64,000 bases of DNA from Ketobacter alkanivorans (GTDB lineage: Bacteria > Pseudomonadota > Gammaproteobacteria > Pseudomonadales > Ketobacteraceae). The notes below the pieces were generated by a model. That model searched no databases. It had not been told where the DNA came from and saw only the letters and a program-made list of their open reading frames with translations. Each line of letters opens with the position of its first letter. Position 1 is the stretch's first letter. The position numbers and the translations under genes are program-made. Shown here one piece after another: positions 55,050-64,000 of this stretch. Where the stretch lies: positions 2,013,501 through 2,077,500 of the forward strand of contig NZ_CP022684.1 in assembly GCF_002863865.1 (NCBI RefSeq), given 5' to 3'.

Positions 55050-57383
55050 ATGATCAATATCACTGACATCATTGCCAACGAACTTGGCGTTAATGCCATT
55101 CAAGTGAAAGCCGCAGTAACCCTGCTGGACGAAGGCGCAACGGTTCCCTTTATCGCCCGCTATCGAAAAGAAGCCACCGGCGGGCTGGACGACACGCAAT
55201 TGCGTAACCTGGAAGAACGCCTGCGTTACCTGAGAGAGATGGAAGAACGGCGCGAAACCATCCTCAAAAGCATTGCCGAGCAGGACAAGCTCACCCCAGA
55301 GCTGGAAAAGTCCATAAAAGAGGCAGACACCAAAACCCGGCTCGAAGACCTCTATCTGCCCTACAAGCCCAAACGCCGCACCAAGGGCCAAATCGCCCGT
55401 GAAGCAGGGCTTGATCCATTGGCCCAAGCGCTGCTGCAGGATCCCAGCCTGACCCCGGAGCAGGAAGCCGAAAAATTCGTCGATGCAGAAAAAGGCGTGG
55501 CGGATGTGAAGGCAGCACTGGATGGTGCCAAGTACATCTTAATGGAACAATTCAGTGAGGACGCGGATCTGCTGGCCCGACTGCGCAACTACCTGTTCCA
55601 GAATGGCGTCCTCAGCGCCAAAGTAGTGGAAGGCAAAGAGGAAGAAGGCGCCAAGTTCCGCGACTACTTCGAGCATAACGAAGCCCTCAAAAATACGCCC
55701 TCCCACCGCGCGCTGGCCATCTTCAGGGGCCGCAACGAAGGTATCCTGCAAGCCAGCATCACCATCGTGCAAGAGGAAGGCATCACCAGCCACCCCTGTG
55801 AAGACATGATCGCCCAGCACTTTGAGCTGCGTGATGAAGGTCGTGCCGCCGACAAATGGCTGGGCGAGGTAGTGCGCTGGACCTGGCGCATCAAACTGCT
55901 CACCCACCTGGAGACCGAGCTGTTAGGTGATCTGCGTGAACGAGCCGAAGAAGAAGCCATCAAGGTCTTCGCCCACAACCTGAAAGACTTACTGATGGCA
56001 GCCCCCGCTGGCCCCCGCGCCACCATGGGTCTCGATCCCGGCCTGCGTACCGGTGTCAAAGTCGCCATCGTGGATGCCACCGGCCAGTTAGTGGAACACG
56101 GCACCATATTCCCCCACGCACCCCGCAACCAATGGGATGAGTCCATTGCCGTAGTGGCGGCTCTGTGCAAAAAATACAACGTAGAACTGATCAGCATCGG
56201 CAACGGTACCGCCTCCCGCGAAACCGACAAAATGGCCGCCGAAATGCTGAAGAAACACCCAGATCTCAACGCGCAAAAGATCATGGTGAGCGAAGCCGGA
56301 GCCTCCGTATACTCAGCCTCCGAATTCGCCGCTCGCGAATTTCCCAAGCTGGACGTTTCCTATCGTGGTGCCGTCTCCATCGCCCGCCGCCTGCAGGATC
56401 CTCTGGCCGAACTGGTAAAAATTGAACCCAAAGCCATCGGCGTGGGCCAATATCAGCACGACGTCAGCCAAGCTAAAATGGCCCGCAGCCTCGATGCCGT
56501 GGTGGAAGACTGCGTAAACGCAGTCGGCGTGGACGTGAACACCGCCTCCGAGCCTCTGCTGGCCCGCATCTCGGGTTTGAACAAAACCATCGCTGGCAAC
56601 ATCGTCTCTTTCCGCAACCAGAACGGTGCCTTTAAAAGCCGGGATGACCTGAAACAGGTTCCCCGCCTGGGCGATAAAACCTTCGAACAGTCCGCCGGGT
56701 TCATGCGCATCATGAATGGCACCAACCCGCTGGATCGCTCAGCCGTTCACCCGGAAGCCTACCCCGTGGTAGAGAAAATCGCCGCCAAAAACAGTCGTGA
56801 CATAAGCCAAGTGGTTGGCGATACCGGCTTTTTGAAAACCCTGGCAGCCAATGATTATGTGGATGACAGTTTCGGCCTGCCCACCGTAACCGACATCATC
56901 TCCGAACTGGAAAAACCCGGCCGTGACCCTCGCCCTGAATTCAAAACCGCTGAATTCAAAGACGGCGTAGAAACCATGGACGACCTCAAACCCGGAATGA
57001 TACTGGAAGGCGTGGTAACCAACGTCACCAACTTCGGTGCGTTCGTGGACATCGGCGTTCATCAGGATGGCCTGGTACACATCTCGGTACTGTCAGACAC
57101 CTACATAGCCGACCCCCGTGAAGTAGTGAAAGCCGGTGACATCGTCAAAGTAAAAGTGGTGGAGATCGACCTGCCCCGCAAGCGCATTGGCCTCAGCATG
57201 AAACTGGACGAAGCCGCCGGTGAAAAGATCGATGGCCCCCGCCAGCCCAAGGGCAAACACGGCGGCAAAAGCAAGCCCCGCACCAATCAAGCACCGCAGC
57301 GTAGCAGCAAAGGGCCAAGCAACGCACCCGGCAAGAGCGGCACCTTTGCCGATCTGTTCGCCAACGCCAAAAAGCTGCGTTAA
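55050..57383 (+). CDS. tex: Tex RNA-binding transcriptional accessory protein
   Basis: 777 aa, normal Tex length. N-terminal helical part [39 protein letters not shown], YqgF-like RNase-H fold around [16 protein letters not shown], tandem helix-hairpin-helix ([20 protein letters not shown]), and C-terminal S1 RNA-binding domain [31 protein letters not shown]. The Lys/Arg/Gln-rich tail is typical. Tex-type proteins act on nucleic acid during transcription and tolerate many stresses. It is near ompR as in Pseudomonas. Confidence 0.96.
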   Translation: MINITDIIANELGVNAIQVKAAVTLLDEGATVPFIARYRKEATGGLDDTQLRNLEERLRYLREMEERRETILKSIAEQDKLTPELEKSIKEADTKTRLEDLYLPYKPKRRTKGQIAREAGLDPLAQALLQDPSLTPEQEAEKFVDAEKGVADVKAALDGAKYILMEQFSEDADLLARLRNYLFQNGVLSAKVVEGKEEEGAKFRDYFEHNEALKNTPSHRALAIFRGRNEGILQASITIVQEEGITSHPCEDMIAQHFELRDEGRAADKWLGEVVRWTWRIKLLTHLETELLGDLRERAEEEAIKVFAHNLKDLLMAAPAGPRATMGLDPGLRTGVKVAIVDATGQLVEHGTIFPHAPRNQWDESIAVVAALCKKYNVELISIGNGTASRETDKMAAEMLKKHPDLNAQKIMVSEAGASVYSASEFAAREFPKLDVSYRGAVSIARRLQDPLAELVKIEPKAIGVGQYQHDVSQAKMARSLDAVVEDCVNAVGVDVNTASEPLLARISGLNKTIAGNIVSFRNQNGAFKSRDDLKQVPRLGDKTFEQSAGFMRIMNGTNPLDRSAVHPEAYPVVEKIAAKNSRDISQVVGDTGFLKTLAANDYVDDSFGLPTVTDIISELEKPGRDPRPEFKTAEFKDGVETMDDLKPGMILEGVVTNVTNFGAFVDIGVHQDGLVHISVLSDTYIADPREVVKAGDIVKVKVVEIDLPRKRIGLSMKLDEAAGEKIDGPRQPKGKHGGKSKPRTNQAPQRSSKGPSNAPGKSGTFADLFANAKKLR

Positions 57384-57410
57384 CCTCAAGCTGCACGTGC
57401 GGCAACCAGC

Positions 57411-57455
57411 CAATAAAAAAGCCCTGCTTACTTAAAGAGCAGGGCTTTTTTATTG
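57411..57455. terminator. Bidirectional terminator between tex and the hydrolase gene
   Basis: Stem AAAAAAGCCCTGCT (57415-57428), loop, AGCAGGGCTTTTTT, flanked by AAT/ATT, symmetric for both convergent transcripts. Confidence 0.9.
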
Positions 57456-57463
57456 GTTTATGA

Positions 57464-58450
57464 TCAGTTCAAATAATCCAGAAAGGTCACGATATCCTCA
57501 GCCGCCGCTGGCCACTTGTTTTCCAGCAGCACCGTATGGGGGCTGTCATACACCAGCATGCGTTTTTGTCTGCTGTCAATTTGGTCGTAGATCTCCTGAC
57601 TGGAAGACACCGGCACCAGCACATCATCCTTGCCGTGCAACAACAGCATCGGCACCGTGATATATCGCAACCGTGGCTCCAGATAATCGCCAGCTTCCAG
57701 GGTCGTACTGATATAGGCTCCCGGCAGCCAATCGTGGCACACCACAGGGTCATCCAGCAGACGATCTTGCAGTGCGTCATCTTCCACCGCCATGCGCAGG
57801 CCTAAATCGGATTCAATCGCCGGAAACGAAGACAGCCCCATCCAGAACCATTTAGCTGAGGTTAAGGTGAAATCGTTAACCACCTCCGGCGCACGAATGC
57901 CCATCAACTTGAGGCTGGGTTTATATCCAACCCCACTGGTGATCACACCATTAACCAAAAACTCATATTTGACGGCGGTGTGCATGGCAACCGCGCCACC
58001 CAGGCTTTCCCCCAGCAAATAGTTATTCACCTGGGGATAGCGTTTGCGCAGCATCTGCAGCACCAATTTCACATCGTAGGAATAAGCGTCAAAGCTCTCC
58101 ACATAGCCGCAGCCCTTCAAACCCTCGGAATACCCCCAGCCCTGCATATCAATGGCATATACCCGATAGCCGTTGGCAACCAGATGCTTGGCAGTATTGG
58201 CATACAGGCCGCCATGCAAAGAGGTTCCATGCAGAATAATCACATTGGCCTTAGCTGCCGTTGCTGGCTCCCAGGTGCGGGCAAACAAGCGCAAGCCTTC
58301 GGCATTAACGATAAACTCTTCACGGTAGTCGCTTCGCTGCTGTAACTGGGTTTCCGGTATCACCGGGCGCGTGCTGCAGCCTGCGGTCAACATCAGACAG
58401 AACAACTGCAAACTGATCAACAACAGACCCATCAGGTTTTGACGAATCAT
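57464..58450 (-). CDS. Lipoprotein alpha/beta hydrolase, monoacylglycerol-lipase-like
   Basis: 328 aa. Lipobox LTAGC at Cys25 after a signal segment, so anchored in the envelope. Oxyanion hole HGTSLHGG, nucleophile GESLGG, acid in HGKDDVLVPV, His in SPHTVLLENKW give a complete triad. The family (serine aminopeptidase S33 / lysophospholipase-like) cleaves lipid esters or peptides; substrate unknown. Located between tex and gshA, convergent with tex. Confidence 0.88.
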   Translation of the reverse strand: MIRQNLMGLLLISLQLFCLMLTAGCSTRPVIPETQLQQRSDYREEFIVNAEGLRLFARTWEPATAAKANVIILHGTSLHGGLYANTAKHLVANGYRVYAIDMQGWGYSEGLKGCGYVESFDAYSYDVKLVLQMLRKRYPQVNNYLLGESLGGAVAMHTAVKYEFLVNGVITSGVGYKPSLKLMGIRAPEVVNDFTLTSAKWFWMGLSSFPAIESDLGLRMAVEDDALQDRLLDDPVVCHDWLPGAYISTTLEAGDYLEPRLRYITVPMLLLHGKDDVLVPVSSSQEIYDQIDSRQKRMLVYDSPHTVLLENKWPAAAEDIVTFLDYLN

Positions 58451-58652
58451 GACACACCTCGTTCAGCTCTTTATTTGATAACGGCTAAGTCCCGAATGGG
58501 CCTCACTTAAAACAGGCATCCACTATATGAAGCCACCTCTTGCGAGTCAACTTATCAATTTTGTCTCAAGCCTGTTTTGTCCCGGCAATTATCGCCATTT
58601 CATTGACCGTTGTTTTCCCGCATAATCCACCAAAACCGCTCGGGACCACTGC

Positions 58653-60233
58653 GTGAAAAACAAGTTACTGCACCGCCTTGAATCCATTCGCGAGGTGCAA
58701 CTTCATCGAAGCCTGACCCAAATGCAGCGGGGTCTTGAAAAAGAAAGCCTGCGAATTACCCCTAACGGCCAGCTGTCGCAAACCCGACATCCGGACGCCC
58801 TGGGTTCCGCCCTGACCCATCAATGGATCACCACAGACTATTCCGAAGCACTGCTGGAGTTCATTACCCCGGTGTTTCAGGATGTGAAACGGCCGCTGGG
58901 ATTTTTGAATGACCTGCATCGTTTCACCTACCAGCATCTAAATGATGAACTGCTGTGGGTAAACAGCATGCCCTGCCTGATGGGAGACGAGCTCAGTATC
59001 CCCATTGCAGAATACGGCAGCTCCAATGTGGGCCGCATGAAGCATGTTTATCGGCATGGGCTGTGGCACCGTTATGGCCGTTATATGCAAACCATCGCGG
59101 GCATTCATTATAATGTCTCTATCCCCAATAACTTCTGGTCGGTATACCATCAACTGGAAAACAGCGGTGAGCCACTACAGGATTTTATTTCCGAACAATA
59201 CTTCGGCCTGATTCGCAACTTCCTGCGTAACGTGGGCCTGGTGGTGTATCTGTATGGCGCATCGCCTGCCGTGTGCGGCTCCTTTCTGCAGGGGCGTAAG
59301 CATCAGCTGGAAACCTTTCAGCAGCACACCTGTTACATGCCCTACGGCACCTCCCTGCGCATGAGTGATCTGGGGTACCACAATGATGCTCAGGCCGGCC
59401 TCAACATCTCTTACAACTCCCTGCCGGAATACGTTCAAACACTGCAACATGCCATCCGTACCCCCTATGAGCCTTACGCCAATATGGGCGTGAAGAAGGA
59501 CGGCATCTATCAGCAGTTGAACACCAACATTCTGCAAATCGAAAACGAGTTTTACAGCAGCATTCGCCCCAAACGGGTTACCCGCAGCGGTGAACGCCCC
59601 ACCTGCGCCCTGTCTGATCGTGGCGTGGAATACGTCGAGCTGCGTTGTGTGGACCTGGATCCATTCAGCCCGTTGGGAATCACCGAATCCCAGATCCGTT
59701 TTCTGGACGTGTTTGCAGTTTACTGCCTGTTGGAGGACAGCCCACCGCTGAGCGAACAGGAACAGCAATGCAACAGCGACAACCTGCAGGCCATTGTGAG
59801 TCAGGGCCGCGACCCGGATCTGAAATTGTCGTCCCCCTGCACTCAGGCACCGTTTCGGGAATGGGCCCAGGAACACCTCAACAAAATGCTGCACGTAGCT
59901 CATCTGTTTGATCAAGCTCACCAGCACACCGCTCACAGTGCCGTGGTAAAAGCGCAAATGGAGAAACTGATCCATCCGGATCAAACGCCCTCTGCCCGCG
60001 TCATGCAAACCCTGTTCGACAATGATCAATCATTCTTTGAATTTGCCATGAACAGCGCGATCGAGACTGCCAATTATTTTACAAAACAACCGCTTAGCTC
60101 AGCCGAAGCCAGCGCTTTCAGCAAAGAGGCGCGCCGTTCCACTGAAGCACAGCGCCGTTTAGAGTCGGAAGATGATGTCTCATTTGAGCAGTATTTGAGT
60201 AGTTTCTTTGCTCAAGATGCCCTGAACCCCTAG
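58653..60233 (+). CDS. gshA: Glutamate-cysteine ligase
   Basis: First and rate-limiting enzyme of glutathione synthesis (Glu + Cys + ATP). 526 aa, class of gammaproteobacterial GshA. Characteristic GLEKESLRITPNGQLSQTRHPDALGSALTH near residues 28-57, MGDELSIPIAEYGSSNVGRMKHVYRHGLWHRYG, and VEYVELRCVDLDPFSPLGI. The start is GTG 58653. Also near tex and ompR in Pseudomonas genomes. Confidence 0.97.
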   Translation: MKNKLLHRLESIREVQLHRSLTQMQRGLEKESLRITPNGQLSQTRHPDALGSALTHQWITTDYSEALLEFITPVFQDVKRPLGFLNDLHRFTYQHLNDELLWVNSMPCLMGDELSIPIAEYGSSNVGRMKHVYRHGLWHRYGRYMQTIAGIHYNVSIPNNFWSVYHQLENSGEPLQDFISEQYFGLIRNFLRNVGLVVYLYGASPAVCGSFLQGRKHQLETFQQHTCYMPYGTSLRMSDLGYHNDAQAGLNISYNSLPEYVQTLQHAIRTPYEPYANMGVKKDGIYQQLNTNILQIENEFYSSIRPKRVTRSGERPTCALSDRGVEYVELRCVDLDPFSPLGITESQIRFLDVFAVYCLLEDSPPLSEQEQQCNSDNLQAIVSQGRDPDLKLSSPCTQAPFREWAQEHLNKMLHVAHLFDQAHQHTAHSAVVKAQMEKLIHPDQTPSARVMQTLFDNDQSFFEFAMNSAIETANYFTKQPLSSAEASAFSKEARRSTEAQRRLESEDDVSFEQYLSSFFAQDALNP

Positions 60234-60370
60234 GGCTCGCAAAAAATTCAATGACTTAGCGTGACTTCCTAGAATTCACTGCTAACATTGGATGTAGGTG
60301 CAGGATGTAAGCATCATATTTGTAGTGAACGCTATGAAGACCGCGCAGATTAGAAGAGGCTTGGAGCCCT

Positions 60371-60586
60371 ATGAGCATCAGCGAAATTGATCAGCAAAAC
60401 TGGAGTATCGAGGCCCTGAACAAGGCCTACCGTCAAGGGTATATGTTCGGATTAAGTGGTGAACCGCAGCAGGCTTGCCCCTACCACTCCGATGTTATAG
60501 CTGCCGCCTGGGAAGCAGGCTGGAGCGATGGTAGTTCTCAGGCCACCCAGATCGGCTTTAAACGACCGGAACGCGCCATCGCGTAA
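60371..60586 (+). CDS. rmf: Ribosome modulation factor
   Basis: 71 aa. Core GYMFGLSGEPQQACPYHSDVIAAAWEAGWSDG matches Rmf G-Y-x-x-G-x-x-G-x5-C-P-Y-x8-W-x-x-G-W. The protein induces 100S ribosome dimers in stationary phase. Longer N-terminus than E. coli Rmf (55 aa). Has its own upstream space of 137 bp. Confidence 0.92.
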   Translation: MSISEIDQQNWSIEALNKAYRQGYMFGLSGEPQQACPYHSDVIAAAWEAGWSDGSSQATQIGFKRPERAIA

Positions 60587-60713
60587 CGGAATTTTCCCCA
60601 GGGACTGGGGTCAAAGGTCACAGACTTCTTGCCGGTTATGGTTATAATCGGCACGGGATGCCTCCCCCGCAAAATAGCATCCCGAAGACTGATTCAGGAA
60701 CATAAACAGGAAC

Positions 60714-61211
60714 GTGACCTTGCCTTCATATCGAATTCTTAACGCACTGGGCGTGCTCGGTGCTATCACTTCAATATCCTTCGCCTATTTTTACCTGCAG
60801 AAACACCTGGGTCTGGAAGCCTGCCCTTTATGTCTCATTGATCGCGGCATCGTGATCGCCATCGGTTTCTTTTTTCTGCTGGCGTTGCTACACAACCCCG
60901 CCAAAATCGGCCAACGACTTTATTCTGCCTGTGCTTTGATCTTCAGTGGATTAGGCATCGCCGTCTGCTGGCGTCACCTTTGGTTACAGAACCTGCCCAA
61001 AGATCAAATACCGGAATGCAGCCCAGGCCTGGATTACATGCTGGAAACCTTCCCCATCGGTGAAACCTTGCGCACCATCTTCAACAGTGCCGGAGAGTGT
61101 GCAGAGATCCAATGGAGCTTCATGGGCCTGTCCATTCCCGCCCAAACCATGCTGGTTTTCATCGGTTTTGCTGTGCTGTCCCTCTATCAAATTCTGCGTA
61201 AAAACGGTTAA
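60714..61211 (+). CDS. dsbB: Disulfide bond formation protein DsbB
   Basis: 165 aa inner-membrane quinone reductase that reoxidises DsbA. Four membrane helices; first redox pair CPLC in LEACPLCLIDRG (about residues 36-39), second pair C104...C126 region (IPECSPGL, AGECAEI). GTG 60714 or TTG 60720; the AGGA lies 8 bases before the TTG and only 3 before the GTG, so TTG may be the real start. In Pseudomonas a dsbB gene likewise lies beside algQ. Confidence 0.93.
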   Translation: MTLPSYRILNALGVLGAITSISFAYFYLQKHLGLEACPLCLIDRGIVIAIGFFFLLALLHNPAKIGQRLYSACALIFSGLGIAVCWRHLWLQNLPKDQIPECSPGLDYMLETFPIGETLRTIFNSAGECAEIQWSFMGLSIPAQTMLVFIGFAVLSLYQILRKNG

Positions 61212-61228
61212 TCGACCGTTTTTACGCA
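61195..61228 (+). repeat. Inverted repeat over the dsbB stop codon
   Basis: Perfect 14-bp arms TGCGTAAAAACGGT (61195-61208) and ACCGTTTTTACGCA (61215-61228), loop TAATCG containing the stop codon. No T-run follows. Likely an mRNA-stabilising or transcription-terminating hairpin. Confidence 0.6.
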
Positions 61229-61617
61229 GCTTTGTGCCCATCCAATTTATACCTTGTTTTCATAAAAAGAATTACTTCCATTACATAAACCTCGTTTTTC
61301 CGCCCCAAAACAGAACCAAGCCAATAATCAATTTTTGTCAACGTGAATATACGCTTTTTGCATCGGTCTAAATGGCTTGCCCGCCCCTGCTAATTTGCAT
61401 ATTCTCGAAACTCCACCGACCCAAAACGATTTTTGTCGGTGGGCGATTTCCCTGTGGAATCAACGACAATTAGACGAAAAGCCTTTATGGCACCCTGGCT
61501 TTCCAAAGCCAAAAAATGAAAGAAACGATCATAATCGTTTCGTTGTGTAAAAGGGTAACAGTGCAATGAAGCACACACCCACAAAACAACCACCATGCAA
61601 ATGGGGAGAACAGAAAC
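61229..61617. other. Intergenic region between dsbB and rsd (about 390 bp)
   Basis: No gene seen. It carries two good inverted repeats: CCACCGAC (61413-61420) with GTCGGTGG (61435-61442), and GAAACGAT-CATA-ATCGTTTC (61522-61541), plus a small GGCTTTCC/GGAAAGCC palindrome followed by AAAAAA at about 61497-61516. Such sites may be operators for rsd or belong to an unannotated small RNA. Confidence 0.45.
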
Positions 61618-62094
61618 ATGCTGACCGAAGTGAAAAGCACCATCGACGAATGGGGCAATGTGGACAAGATGATCAGCCGTTGGTTACTGGAGCGACAGGA
61701 ACTGATCGTGCTGTATTGCAAAGTTGACGGCTTAAAGCAGTTTTCCACCCAGGACACCCCTATCAGTGTCCGCGTTCAGGCCCTGTGTGACGTATTGATC
61801 GACTACGTCTCTGCCGGCCATTTTGAAGTGTATCAACTGCTCATGAAAGAAGCCGAGCAGTTCGACGACGACTATCACAAAACCATCGACCGAATTTTCC
61901 CCCTGATTCAACAATCCACCGAACTCGCACTGGACTTTAACGATCGCTACTGTTCTGCCGAGCTGTGTGAAAAGAATCTTGAACAGCTGGCCCGAGATCT
62001 GAATAAACTCGGCGTTAAGATGGTGGAGCGCTTTGATCTGGAAGATCAACTGATCGATACCCTGCACAACTGCCATCGGGATATGGTTGCCTAA
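61618..62094 (+). CDS. rsd: Rsd/AlgQ family anti-sigma regulator
   Basis: 158 aa helical protein. Features IDEWGNVDKMISRWLLERQELIVLYCKVDGLKQF, then FDDDYHKTIDRIFPLIQQSTELALDFNDRY and FDLEDQLIDTLH are the Rsd/AlgQ signature. Rsd binds sigma-70 region 4 in stationary phase; Pseudomonas AlgQ affects alginate and siderophore genes. ATG 61618 has GGGGAG upstream. Followed by an intrinsic terminator. Confidence 0.92.
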   Translation: MLTEVKSTIDEWGNVDKMISRWLLERQELIVLYCKVDGLKQFSTQDTPISVRVQALCDVLIDYVSAGHFEVYQLLMKEAEQFDDDYHKTIDRIFPLIQQSTELALDFNDRYCSAELCEKNLEQLARDLNKLGVKMVERFDLEDQLIDTLHNCHRDMVA

Positions 62095-62123
62095 GCAACG
62101 CATCCACAAACAATTTCAATAAT

Positions 62124-62156
62124 AAGAGAGAGCCAGGTGCTCTCTCTTTTATTTTT
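62124..62156 (+). terminator. Intrinsic terminator after rsd
   Basis: Stem AAGAGAGAGC (62124-62133), loop CAGGT, GCTCTCTCTT (62139-62148), followed by TT ATTTTTG. Good Rho-independent terminator. Confidence 0.85.
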
Positions 62157-62205
62157 GTCTACACTGTTTTTATAACCCTTTGCTCACGCTGAAGAAAATC
62201 ACATC

Positions 62206-63153
62206 ATGCGCGTTCTGATCACGCTTATATTTTCCCTGCTGTTGGTGGCCTGTGGCGATTCCCCCAGCCGCGAATGGGAAACCACCAGCAATGGTGCCTA
62301 CACTGCATCCCTGAGCCCGGATGGGGAGTACGCCGTGATTGGCTCGGTGCAACACGGCGGCAGCCTGTGGCGACTCAAGGATGGTGAACGGCTCTACAAC
62401 TGGAATCACGCCAACGGCCAGTTTTCCAAACTGGTGGCCAGCACCTTTTCCACCGACGGCCGCTTCGCCCTCACCGCTGAGCAAAAGCGTTTTGTCATGT
62501 GGGAGGTCTCCACCGGAAAGCCCGCCGGGTTCTGGCCTGCCGAAGGTGGCGTGCTCTCTATGGCGCTCTCTGATAATGGCCGCTACGCCATCATCGGTCA
62601 GGAAAACTACAGCGCCCTCTACGTCGACACGGCAAACGGTGCCATTCTCAGCACACTGACGCATTCAGGTGATATCAACACCGTCGCCATCAGCGCCAAT
62701 GGCCTGATAGGGGTAACCGGCTCCGAAGACGGCATTGTGAAAGTGTGGGATCTACCGGAGGGCAAAGAAACCTTTGCCTATCAATTGGGAGACGACGTCA
62801 GCGCCGTGGCCATCAGCCGCGATGCCAGCCTAGTGTTCGGCAGCCTGTACTACGGCAAAGGCAAGATCTGGCAGGTAAAAACAGGCAAAGAAGTATCGAG
62901 CGTAGGCCACTTTCGTACCACCATCACCGCCGCCCGCTTTTCCAAAGACAATAAAACGCTGCTTACCGGGTTCACTGCCCGCAGAATGGTGCTGTGGGAT
63001 GTTGCAACCGGAAACACTCTTAAGAACTGGCGCGCACAAGCCCCTCTGTTCTGGCGGCCCTCTGGCTTAGTGGTGGGCGATGTTGCCTTTACCAACACCC
63101 CCAACCAATACCGCAATATATTTTCTAACGGCTTAATTAATGAGTGGCGCTAA
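62206..63153 (+). CDS. WD40-repeat lipoprotein
   Basis: 315 aa. Lipobox LLVAC (Cys16). Five to seven degenerate WD40 blades ending in W-x-L/V/D patterns (SLWRLKDG, VMWEVSTG, KVWDLPEG, KIWQVKTG, VLWDVATG), forming a propeller across the whole mature protein. Periplasmic or outer-membrane scaffold; ligand unknown. It converges with nhaD, 10 bp apart. Confidence 0.87.
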   Translation: MRVLITLIFSLLLVACGDSPSREWETTSNGAYTASLSPDGEYAVIGSVQHGGSLWRLKDGERLYNWNHANGQFSKLVASTFSTDGRFALTAEQKRFVMWEVSTGKPAGFWPAEGGVLSMALSDNGRYAIIGQENYSALYVDTANGAILSTLTHSGDINTVAISANGLIGVTGSEDGIVKVWDLPEGKETFAYQLGDDVSAVAISRDASLVFGSLYYGKGKIWQVKTGKEVSSVGHFRTTITAARFSKDNKTLLTGFTARRMVLWDVATGNTLKNWRAQAPLFWRPSGLVVGDVAFTNTPNQYRNIFSNGLINEWR

Positions 63154-63163
63154 ACCTGCCGCC

Positions 63164-64000
63164 TTACAGCAATACACTCACCAGCACCACGCCTGCAAAA
63201 CCTACGCTGTAGGCCACCAATAAATAACCTGAATAACGCAAATAGGCCACGAAAGTCAGTTCTGGAATCTTGCTCATGGCCACCACGCCCGCAGCAGAGC
63301 CAATGGCCAACAACGATCCACCCACGCCCACCGCATAGGTCAGGGTCAACCACTCCGACAGCTCCATATCGATGCCCGACTTCAACAGTGCAGCAGTGAG
63401 CGGCACGTTATCAAACAACGCAGACAACAAGCCCACTACATAGTTAGCGGCCATAGGCGGCAGGTATTCATACAAACGGGGGAAGTAAGACAGCACACCC
63501 AACTCTTTGAGCATCCCCACCAGCAACAACACACCCAGGAAGAACAGCAGCGTATCAAACTCGATACGGCGCACATAATCGAGGATAGGCTCATCGCGGT
63601 TGATAAACTGCACCACCATAAACATCAACGATAAGCCAAACAGGAATGACAACACCGGGGGAATATCAAAGGCAATATTGCCGCCAATCGTACCCAAAAT
63701 AGTGAGCAGAAATAACGCCCCCACGATCAGGTCACCACGATTAAACACATAATTCTGCTTTTCGAACTGCAGCTCCTCCTTCATGGAACGGGAAAGCAAC
63801 CAGGACAGCACCAGCACCGCCGTCACATCCGGCAAAATCAGCATCAATAAATCCGGAATCGCCACCTTGTCGGCCAGAAAGATCATCAACGTAGTCACAT
63901 CACCGGTGATCAGGGCAGCGCCGCCCGCGTTAATGGAAAACACCACCAACACCACATACCGCAGCAACTTCTCCGTGGGCATTTTCAGGCTTAACAGAAC
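63164..64000 (-). CDS. nhaD: Na+/H+ antiporter NhaD, N-terminal part beyond window
   Basis: The frame is open to the last base, so only the C-terminal 270-odd residues are visible. Features of NhaD/ArsB-like ion transporters: VVFSINAGGAALITGDVTTLMIF, LSFLFGLSLMFMVV, NVPLTAALLKSGIDM and GVGGSLLAIGSAAGVVAMSK. It exchanges sodium or lithium for protons, typical of marine and halotolerant bacteria. Confidence 0.9.
   Translation of the reverse strand, partial: VLLSLKMPTEKLLRYVVLVVFSINAGGAALITGDVTTLMIFLADKVAIPDLLMLILPDVTAVLVLSWLLSRSMKEELQFEKQNYVFNRGDLIVGALFLLTILGTIGGNIAFDIPPVLSFLFGLSLMFMVVQFINRDEPILDYVRRIEFDTLLFFLGVLLLVGMLKELGVLSYFPRLYEYLPPMAANYVVGLLSALFDNVPLTAALLKSGIDMELSEWLTLTYAVGVGGSLLAIGSAAGVVAMSKIPELTFVAYLRYSGYLLVAYSVGFAGVVLVSVLL

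Noticed and set aside
55664..56347. 227-codon open frame on the minus strand
   Set aside because: Antisense to tex; composition is Ser/Arg-rich as expected for a shadow of GC-biased coding sequence.
59175..60029. 284-codon open frame on the minus strand
   Set aside because: Antisense to the conserved gshA gene; no ribosome-binding site or recognisable domain.

Overview
The window reads as chromosome of a free-living, probably marine gammaproteobacterium near the Pseudomonadales/Oceanospirillales. Evidence: tex, an OmpR/EnvZ pair, gshA, rmf, dsbB and an Rsd/AlgQ gene lie close together as in Pseudomonas-type genomes; there are DUF2788, DUF1631 and NhaD genes, TonB/NIS-siderophore iron uptake and a secreted polyester hydrolase. 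A Ketobacter- or Alcanivorax-like host would fit, but this is inference. I see no tRNA, rRNA, CRISPR array, insertion sequence or prophage. The outermost genes (iutA-like, nhaD) are cut by the window edges.

Layout. (1) 1-9.9 kb: a complete aerobactin-type locus: receptor (iutA-like), STAS-like ORF, iucD, iucC, iucB, iucA, and a divergent ShiF-like exporter, with a Fur-box-like sequence in the iucA/shiF gap. (2) 9.9-13.6 kb: an MBOAT / SGNH / Asp-hydroxylase operon. (3) 13.9-18.5 kb: housekeeping and membrane genes (PF10118 protein, fbp, methyltransferase, DUF2189, DUF2788, alpha/beta hydrolase). (4) 18.6-26.1 kb: a selenium block: mnmH, a putative selenium-oxyanion ABC transporter and an NDH-SelD fusion; together these would import Se, make selenophosphate and place Se in tRNA. 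(5) 26.2-30.6 kb: a PETase-like polyester hydrolase divergent from two lipase-chaperone-like genes and an Lnt-like acyltransferase. (6) 30.6-36.7 kb: an exported CobN-like protein with a TolQ-like and a DUF2149 protein behind a cobalamin riboswitch, plus cbiZ upstream. (7) 36.8-43.6 kb: MAPEG, DUF2238, a TSP3-repeat lipoprotein, a response regulator and a hybrid kinase, a TPR protein and trhO. (8) 43.6-64 kb: ompR / pyruvate-kinase-like / envZ, an RND pump, DUF1631, tex, a lipoprotein hydrolase, gshA, rmf, dsbB, rsd/algQ, a WD40 lipoprotein and nhaD.

The most unusual parts are the riboswitch-controlled CobN/TolQ/DUF2149 module (a possible proton-driven corrinoid or cobalt system), the PETase-like enzyme beside chaperone-like genes, and a pyruvate-kinase-like gene placed between ompR and envZ. 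All assignments come from reading the sequence and from memory of the families; no database search was run.
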